From the NCBI GenBank assembly GCA_964344215.1, contig CAYFMP010000105.1:1-10642 (forward strand): DNA of 10,642 bases, read 5' to 3'. Positions 6,419 through 10,642 of the stretch are shown here, piece by piece; position 1 is the stretch's first letter, and every line of letters begins with the position of its first letter. Source of the DNA: CAYFMP01 sp964344215. GTDB taxonomy: Bacteria > Pseudomonadota > Alphaproteobacteria > Rhodospirillales > Casp-alpha2. The notes below the pieces were generated by a model. It did not search any database, had not been told where the DNA came from, and was given only the letters and a program-made list of their open reading frames with translations. Both the position numbers and the translations under genes were made by a program.

Positions 6419-8127
6419 GGCGCGGTCGTCCTCGCCGGGTTGGCGGTGCCCGTCTGGACACCGTCGCCGGTTACCTCGACCGGCTTGCGGACCAGGTTGG
6501 GGACCGGCTTGGCGTTGAGGTCGACGTAATGGGGCGCGGCCTCGAGGATCTGCGGATCGTGGGAGAACGCCAGCACCGTGTGGCCGCGCTTGACGAAATC
6601 GTTCATGGCGGCGACGACGGCCTGGGCGCCTTCGGTATCCAGACCTTCGGTTGGCTCGTCGACGACCATCAGCCGGCCATCGGTGGCCAACGCCCGGGCC
6701 AACGCCAGCCGGCGACGGATACCCAAGGACAGGTTGGCGCCGTTGTTGACGACCGGCGTTCCCAACCCCTCGGCGCTCTGGTCGATGAACGCTTTGAGGC
6801 CGGCGGCGGCGACCAGCCGGTTCAACTCGCCTGGGTCGATATCCGGGTTCGACGTCGTCAGGTTGTCTGCGATGGTGGCATTGAGGAAGCGCGGCTCCTG
6901 CGGAAGATACGAAATCTGATTACGCCACCATTCCGGCGCCACCTGGGCGAGGTCGACCCCGTCGATCAGGATCTTGCCGCGCGACGGCTCGATCAGGCCG
7001 GCGAACAGCCGCGCCATGGTGGTCTTGCCGGCCCCGTTGGAGCCGGCGAAGATCAGCACGCTGCCCGGTTCCAGCACCAGGCTCAGCGATTCGAACAACG
7101 GCGTCTTGGCGCCGGGATGAGCGAACGCCAGGTCCTGCAGCTCGATGCGACCCGAGAACTCGGTCAAGGCCGAGCCCTCGACGCGCTCGCGGGGCAGGCG
7201 GGCGAATTCGAGGAAAGTGGCCCGCGCCTGGTTGGCCTTGGCCAGCGCCTCGTTCAGCATGGCCAGCTTGACGACCGGACCCAACGCCCGCGCCGCCAGG
7301 ATGTTGGCGCCGATCATGGCGCCGATGTCCATCTGCCCCTGCACCACCAGCCAGGCGCCGACGGCGATCACCGCGGTGCTCATCAATGCCTGAACGGTGG
7401 TGCCGAGGGTCTGCACGAAACCCTGGCGCTGGGCGATCTTGCGCGCCAGCCCCTGGAACAGCCCGGTCTCGTCGTGCCACTGGCGGCGGATTAGCGAACC
7501 GGCGTTGAAAGCGCGGATGGTATCGCCGGCCAAGACGGCGGAGCCGACCAGGCCGCTGCGCCGGGCGGCTGTATTTTGCAGCTCCCTTGACGGTCCGCGC
7601 AGCGAGGCGAGGGTAAGGATCGAAACCACGAAGGCGAGGCCGATGAATACGGCGACAATGGCGGCGATGGTCGGGTTGAGCAGAAAGAGAACGCCGACGA
7701 ACAACAGCGCGAACGGGACGTCGAGCAAGGTGCTGATGTTGGCGGCCGAATAGGCGGCCTGCATCTTCTCGGCGCCGGCCGTCATCTCCTGCCTGGCGCC
7801 CGGCGGCAGTTGCTCCATGGCCGCCTGCTTGGTGTCGGTCAGGGTGGCGAAGGCGAGGCCGGCGACGGAGCGATCGTAAGCCGCGTTGACGTTGGCGGCC
7901 AGCCGCATGCGAATCTGGCGGAACGCGAGCTCGAGCAGAATCGCGATGACGACGCCGGCGGTCAGGGTGGCCAGCGTCGCGTCGACCCCTTGCGCCACGT
8001 AGCGATTCAGCACCTGGATGACGAATAGCGGCGAGGCCAGCGCCAACAGGTTGGCGAGGAACGAGGCGGCGACCATCTCGGCGGTCAGGCCGGGACGGGC
8101 GGCGAGGCGGGCGAACAACTCTCTCAT
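6415..8127 (-). CDS. Type I secretion ABC transporter (PrtD-like permease/ATPase)
   Basis: This 570-residue inner-membrane exporter half-transporter is the size of PrtD (protease exporter type). It has no N-terminal C39-like domain of the HlyB or LapB kind. The membrane domain covers about 15-290, with hydrophobic segments near 19-40, 52-68, 137-171 and 246-263. The nucleotide-binding domain has Walker A GSNGAGKTT (362-370), Q-loop Q410 in SYLPQEP, Walker B LMVVDE (486-491) with catalytic E491, and the switch histidine H523 (FSHDPQ). The signature motif reads LSLGI (466-470) instead of LSGGQ, followed by a normal RRRLALARAL, and the D-loop is EGLD. It probably energises export of the RTX protein encoded upstream, with the adaptor encoded immediately downstream (4-base overlap). 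The ATG at 8127 has only a weak ribosome site (GAG adjacent, GGGAG 13 bases upstream), so the exact start is less certain. Confidence 0.93.
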   Translation of the reverse strand: MRELFARLAARPGLTAEMVAASFLANLLALASPLFVIQVLNRYVAQGVDATLATLTAGVVIAILLELAFRQIRMRLAANVNAAYDRSVAGLAFATLTDTKQAAMEQLPPGARQEMTAGAEKMQAAYSAANISTLLDVPFALLFVGVLFLLNPTIAAIVAVFIGLAFVVSILTLASLRGPSRELQNTAARRSGLVGSAVLAGDTIRAFNAGSLIRRQWHDETGLFQGLARKIAQRQGFVQTLGTTVQALMSTAVIAVGAWLVVQGQMDIGAMIGANILAARALGPVVKLAMLNEALAKANQARATFLEFARLPRERVEGSALTEFSGRIELQDLAFAHPGAKTPLFESLSLVLEPGSVLIFAGSNGAGKTTMARLFAGLIEPSRGKILIDGVDLAQVAPEWWRNQISYLPQEPRFLNATIADNLTTSNPDIDPGELNRLVAAAGLKAFIDQSAEGLGTPVVNNGANLSLGIRRRLALARALATDGRLMVVDEPTEGLDTEGAQAVVAAMNDFVKRGHTVLAFSHDPQILEAAPHYVDLNAKPVPNLVRKPVEVTGDGVQTGTANPARTTAP

Positions 8128-8146
8128 CTCAAGTCAACGGCTCCCA

Positions 8147-8169
8147 GACCGTTTTCGGGGGTAACGGTC
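8147..8169. repeat. 7-bp inverted repeat just upstream of the ABC gene
   Basis: GACCGTT (8147-8153) and AACGGTC (8163-8169) are exact reverse complements with a 9-base loop. On the transcript the hairpin would end about 20 bases before the ABC transporter ATG, close enough to affect ribosome access. Confidence 0.5.
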
Positions 8170-8179
8170 GAACCGCGCG

Positions 8180-8188
8180 ACTATACCA
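8180..8188 (-). promoter_or_regulatory. Possible extended -10 promoter for the ABC exporter operon
   Basis: The minus strand reads TGGTATAGT, a close match to the extended -10 consensus TGnTATAAT with one mismatch. It lies about 53 bases upstream of the ABC ATG. No good -35 hexamer was found at 16-18 bases, which extended -10 promoters can tolerate. The call rests on this single motif. Confidence 0.3.
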
Positions 8189-8191
8189 TAT

Positions 8192-8216
8192 CGACCTCGA
8201 TCAGACGACGAGGTCG
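8192..8216. repeat. 8-bp inverted repeat downstream of the RTX gene
   Basis: CGACCTCG (8192-8199) pairs with CGAGGTCG (8209-8216) around a 9-base loop. It lies 67 bases after the RTX stop on the transcript. No T-run follows, so it is more likely an RNA-processing or operator element than an intrinsic terminator. Confidence 0.5.
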
Positions 8217-8282
8217 TAGCTGTAGTCGGTCACGGCTCACCTTTTGGCGGAGATGCAAATCGGTGGGGAGAGACTGAATTCG

Positions 8283-10642
8283 CTAGGTAAAATCATTAAA
8301 TGACGTGGCATCCAGGCTTGACAGGTCGGCGGTGCTGATGCCGTTCAGGTTGGTAACCAGTTCCGCCGTATCGAATACGCCGTCATTACTGCTATTGGTC
8401 TCCGATATTCGGAACAATGCCGCGTCGGTCCCGTTTCCCTGCACCAGGTAAAAAATGTCGAGATTGGCCCCGCCGGTCGCGGTGTTCGCCTGAGTAAGGG
8501 CCGTGGCCGTTGACAGGTCGGCCTCCGCCGTCTGGTTCACGAACAATCCGGTATTCGTGCCGAGCGCCGTTCCGGTGATATCCGCGGCCGTTTGGAAACT
8601 CACGCCGGTGCCGCGCAAGGCTCCGCCGACCAGGGAAGCAATAAAATCGATCGTGTCGGCGCCGCTGGTGCCGCCGCCGTCCAGGAAATCCGTGATGGTG
8701 TCTCCGAATTCCGATGTCGCTTCGTATTCGAATCGATCAACACCGGAGCCACCGGTCAAATTGTCCGCGCCGCCGCCACCGAGAATGAAATCGGCGCCGG
8801 CCGACCCGGTGATGGTGTCGGCCGCCGCGCTGCCGTCGATGCCGAGGCGGGTCAGCGTGTTGTTGGCGAACGAGATGGTGGTGCCCGACGCGAGCTGGAT
8901 GTCATCGTCGTCGGTGGTGCCGCCAACCAGCGTGGCGCTGCCGAGGTTGGTGCTCGAGTCGACGGTCAGCGTCGTGTCGGCGGCGTTGTTGTCGGTGTCG
9001 ATGCGGATTTCATCGCTCGACGTGAAGCTGCTGAGATTGGTGCCGGACAGATCGAGGGCGCCGGTCGACTGAATGATGTCGATGCCGGCGCCGCCGGTAA
9101 CCGTCGTCAACGCCGCCAGATCGGCGGAGTCCGCCGATACCGTATTGCCCGACGCGTTGAAGACAAGGAGTTCGACCGCCGTCAGCGCCGTGTTGGTCAG
9201 CGAAAACGCGCCCGAGGTGCCGAGCGTCAAAATATCCGAAGTGCCGGATCCGCCGGTGATGGCGGTGATCTCGGTCGCCGAGTCGGTCTGGGTGCCGGAA
9301 ATCGTCAGGGTGTCGCTGCCGGTCCCCAGTTGAATGGCGACCGAGTTCGAGAAGGCGACGCTGTTGGTGGTCAGGTTGAGCGCCGTGCTCGTATCCGCCA
9401 GTTGCAGAACGTCGGCCCCGGCGCCGCCGGTAATCGTCGTCACGTCGCCCATGTCCGCGGTATCGACGGTTAGGGTATTGCCGGATGCGTTGAAAGCAAT
9501 GGTCTCGACCGCCGTCAGCGCCGTGTTGGCCAACGAGAACGCGCCCGACGTGCCCAGCGTCAGGGCGTCGTTGCCCGAGCCGCCGGTAACGGTTTCAAAA
9601 GCGTTCAAGATCGAAAAAGACACGCCGGTCGTCGCCGAGACCGTAACGGCGTCGCCCGCACCGCCGCTTCCGGCCGAAAGAGTGATGGAAGTAGGTTGGC
9701 TGGTGATCGAGAACTGATCGCTGCCGGTTCCGCCGACCACCGTTTCGACACCGGTTATGCTATCCGATGCACCCGTGCGCGACGCGCTTATCGATGCCGC
9801 CGTGATCGAATAGGATTGGTCCGCGGAGATTGTCGAATAACTGACGGTATCGTTGCCGGCGCCGCCGGAGATGGTGTTGAGGCTGGAGGCCGCGGAGACG
9901 TTGACGGTGTCGTTGCCGTCGCCGGCGAAGGCGCTGTTGCCGCCGGCGCCGGCGTCGATGGTGTCGTCGTCGGCACCGCCGAACAGCAGATCGCTGCCGA
10001 CCGAGCCGGTGACGGTGTCGTTGCCGGCGCCGCCGAAGATGATCGATCCGATCACGTTGCTTCCCGATTCCTGGGCGTCGATGTCGTGAGTGATGCTGAG
10101 GTTGGAGTTGATGAACGAGAGGTCGCCGCCGGTCGTCGCGGTGTTGCCGTCGCCGGCGGTCGTCAGGGTATTGGCCGACGCCGTGCCGGCCAGGATGTAG
10201 CCGAAGCCCGACGTGTCCGACGAGCTGAAACCGAGGCGGACGCTCGATTCGATGCCGTTGTCGGCGAAGATCTGCTCGATCGAGTTCAGCGTGATGGTGC
10301 CTGTGAAGGAGCCGCTGCTGGTCGAATAGAACATCTGATTGTTGGCGGCGTCGAAGACGCCCTGGAAGTCGCTCAGGCTCTGAAAGGCGATCTCGTCGAT
10401 GCCGCCGAAGCCGGACACCTGGTCGGTGCCGTTGAGCTGGCTATCGGTCTGGTTCATGACGAAGCGGTCGTTCAGTTCGGTGCCTTCCAGGGTGTCGTTG
10501 CCGAAGCCGCCGAACAGGGTTTTCGCAAATTCGGTGGTGGTCGGGGTGAATGCGGGATCGGTGAAGTCGCCTTCGACGGTGACGACGCCTTCGATGATCT
10601 GCGGGCCTTCGATGATAAAGCCGAACTCGCCGAACGGATCGG
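8283..10642 (-). CDS. RTX / beta-strand-repeat type I secreted calcium-binding protein (N-terminus beyond right edge)
   Basis: The frame is open to the right edge, so an internal ATG at 10457 is not the real start. About 785 residues are visible. Glycine/aspartate RTX nonapeptides of the GGxGxD type occur in three places: LFGGFGNDTLEG (near 10517), a cluster including FGGAGNDTVTG and AGDGNDTVNV (about 10034-9897), and GSAGADFILGGGGADNLTGG (about 8807-8745). Between them is a Ser/Thr/Gly/Ala-rich region of repeated short beta strands (TGGSGND, TGGAGAD), including a near-duplicate block. The C-terminus (LTGGSGVDRFEYEA, GDTITDF, DTIDF, then ISTADLSSLDATSFNDFT) matches uncleaved C-terminal type I secretion signals. 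Cysteine is absent from the visible part, as is usual for RTX proteins. It is the likely cargo of the adjacent ABC exporter and would fold on calcium binding outside the cell. No enzymatic domain is visible; adhesin, surface-layer or matrix roles are possible. Confidence 0.9.
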   Translation of the reverse strand, partial: DPFGEFGFIIEGPQIIEGVVTVEGDFTDPAFTPTTTEFAKTLFGGFGNDTLEGTELNDRFVMNQTDSQLNGTDQVSGFGGIDEIAFQSLSDFQGVFDAANNQMFYSTSSGSFTGTITLNSIEQIFADNGIESSVRLGFSSSDTSGFGYILAGTASANTLTTAGDGNTATTGGDLSFINSNLSITHDIDAQESGSNVIGSIIFGGAGNDTVTGSVGSDLLFGGADDDTIDAGAGGNSAFAGDGNDTVNVSAASSLNTISGGAGNDTVSYSTISADQSYSITAASISASRTGASDSITGVETVVGGTGSDQFSITSQPTSITLSAGSGGAGDAVTVSATTGVSFSILNAFETVTGGSGNDALTLGTSGAFSLANTALTAVETIAFNASGNTLTVDTADMGDVTTITGGAGADVLQLADTSTALNLTTNSVAFSNSVAIQLGTGSDTLTISGTQTDSATEITAITGGSGTSDILTLGTSGAFSLTNTALTAVELLVFNASGNTVSADSADLAALTTVTGGAGIDIIQSTGALDLSGTNLSSFTSSDEIRIDTDNNAADTTLTVDSSTNLGSATLVGGTTDDDDIQLASGTTISFANNTLTRLGIDGSAAADTITGSAGADFILGGGGADNLTGGSGVDRFEYEATSEFGDTITDFLDGGGTSGADTIDFIASLVGGALRGTGVSFQTAADITGTALGTNTGLFVNQTAEADLSTATALTQANTATGGANLDIFYLVQGNGTDAALFRISETNSSNDGVFDTAELVTNLNGISTADLSSLDATSFNDFT
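9084..9257 (-). repeat. Internal repeat copy B within the RTX gene
   Basis: Encodes TGGSGTSDILTLGTSGAFSL and on to VTGGAG. It is a close match to copy A at 9417-9587, shifted by about 111 codons. In the 60-base core (9171-9230) I counted 53 identities with the other copy by eye. Confidence 0.8.
9417..9587 (-). repeat. Internal repeat copy A within the RTX gene
   Basis: Encodes TGGSGNDALTLGTSGAFSLA and on to ITGGAG. The core 9504-9563 matches 9171-9230 at 53 of 60 bases, so the duplication is visible at DNA as well as protein level. The last part diverges (VDTADMGDV against ADSADLAAL). Confidence 0.8.

Larger units (their letters stand above)
8128..8282. other. Intercistronic region between the RTX and ABC genes
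   Basis: These 155 bases hold no gene. Reading on the minus strand they contain two inverted repeats, CGACCTCG/CGAGGTCG (8192-8216) and GACCGTT/AACGGTC (8147-8169), each with a 9-base loop. Neither is followed by a T-run, so neither is a textbook intrinsic terminator. They could trim or stabilise the abundant cargo mRNA relative to the exporter mRNA. Between them lies a possible extended -10 promoter. Confidence 0.5.

Noticed and set aside
5438..6529. Long plus-strand open frame across the HlyD region
   Set aside because: Antisense to the coiled-coil adaptor and spanning its frameshift; the composition reflects the complementary codons rather than a real protein.
6322..7494. Long plus-strand open frame opposite the ABC transporter
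   Set aside because: Antisense shadow of a gene with complete Walker motifs.
8700..10000. CRISPR-like or satellite repeat because of recurring GCCGCCGG units
   Set aside because: These are codons for the TGG/GAG turns of the RTX protein, irregularly spaced and in frame.

Overview
The window is GC-rich with strongly G/C-biased third codon positions. Its gene content (tungsten-type aldehyde oxidoreductase, PrtD/PrtE-type secretion, an RTX-family substrate) suggests a proteobacterium, most likely an alphaproteobacterium of the Rhodospirillales kind. This lineage call is inference from gene families; there is no rRNA or tRNA to anchor it.

Layout. (1) Bases 1-942: an intergenic or poorly resolved left edge, with a possible truncated minus-strand ORF, then a minus-strand DEDDh exonuclease (331-942). 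(2) Bases 943-1388: a 446-base gap without a convincing gene but with three inverted repeats, one a perfect 12-bp hairpin. (3) Bases 1389-2147: a plus-strand creatininase-family metallohydrolase, converging on the next block. (4) Bases 2162-4239, minus strand: a tungsten/molybdopterin aldehyde ferredoxin oxidoreductase-family enzyme translationally coupled (ATGA overlap) to a MoaD/ThiS-like sulfur carrier. (5) Bases 4330-10642, minus strand: a type I secretion locus. In transcription order it holds a large RTX/beta-strand-repeat secreted protein (5' end beyond the right edge), a PrtD-like ABC transporter, a HlyD/PrtE-like membrane fusion protein, and an unrecognised signal-peptide protein. No TolC-type outer-membrane partner is in view.

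How they work together. The RTX protein carries glycine/aspartate calcium-binding repeats and a C-terminus typical of uncleaved type I signals. It is the obvious cargo of the ABC/HlyD pair just downstream. The HlyD gene is broken: the reading frame shifts exactly where the conserved APVDG motif should be, and the sequence fits a 14-base deletion. As written, the exporter is probably non-functional or needs another adaptor. The AOR/MoaD pair looks like an oxidoreductase with a dedicated pterin-sulfur carrier, but no iron-sulfur or flavin electron-transfer subunit lies beside it.

The most notable points are the HlyD lesion, the divergent ABC signature motif (LSLGI instead of LSGGQ) in the exporter ATPase, the unknown exported protein encoded 9 bases after HlyD, and the internal 111-residue duplication in the RTX protein.
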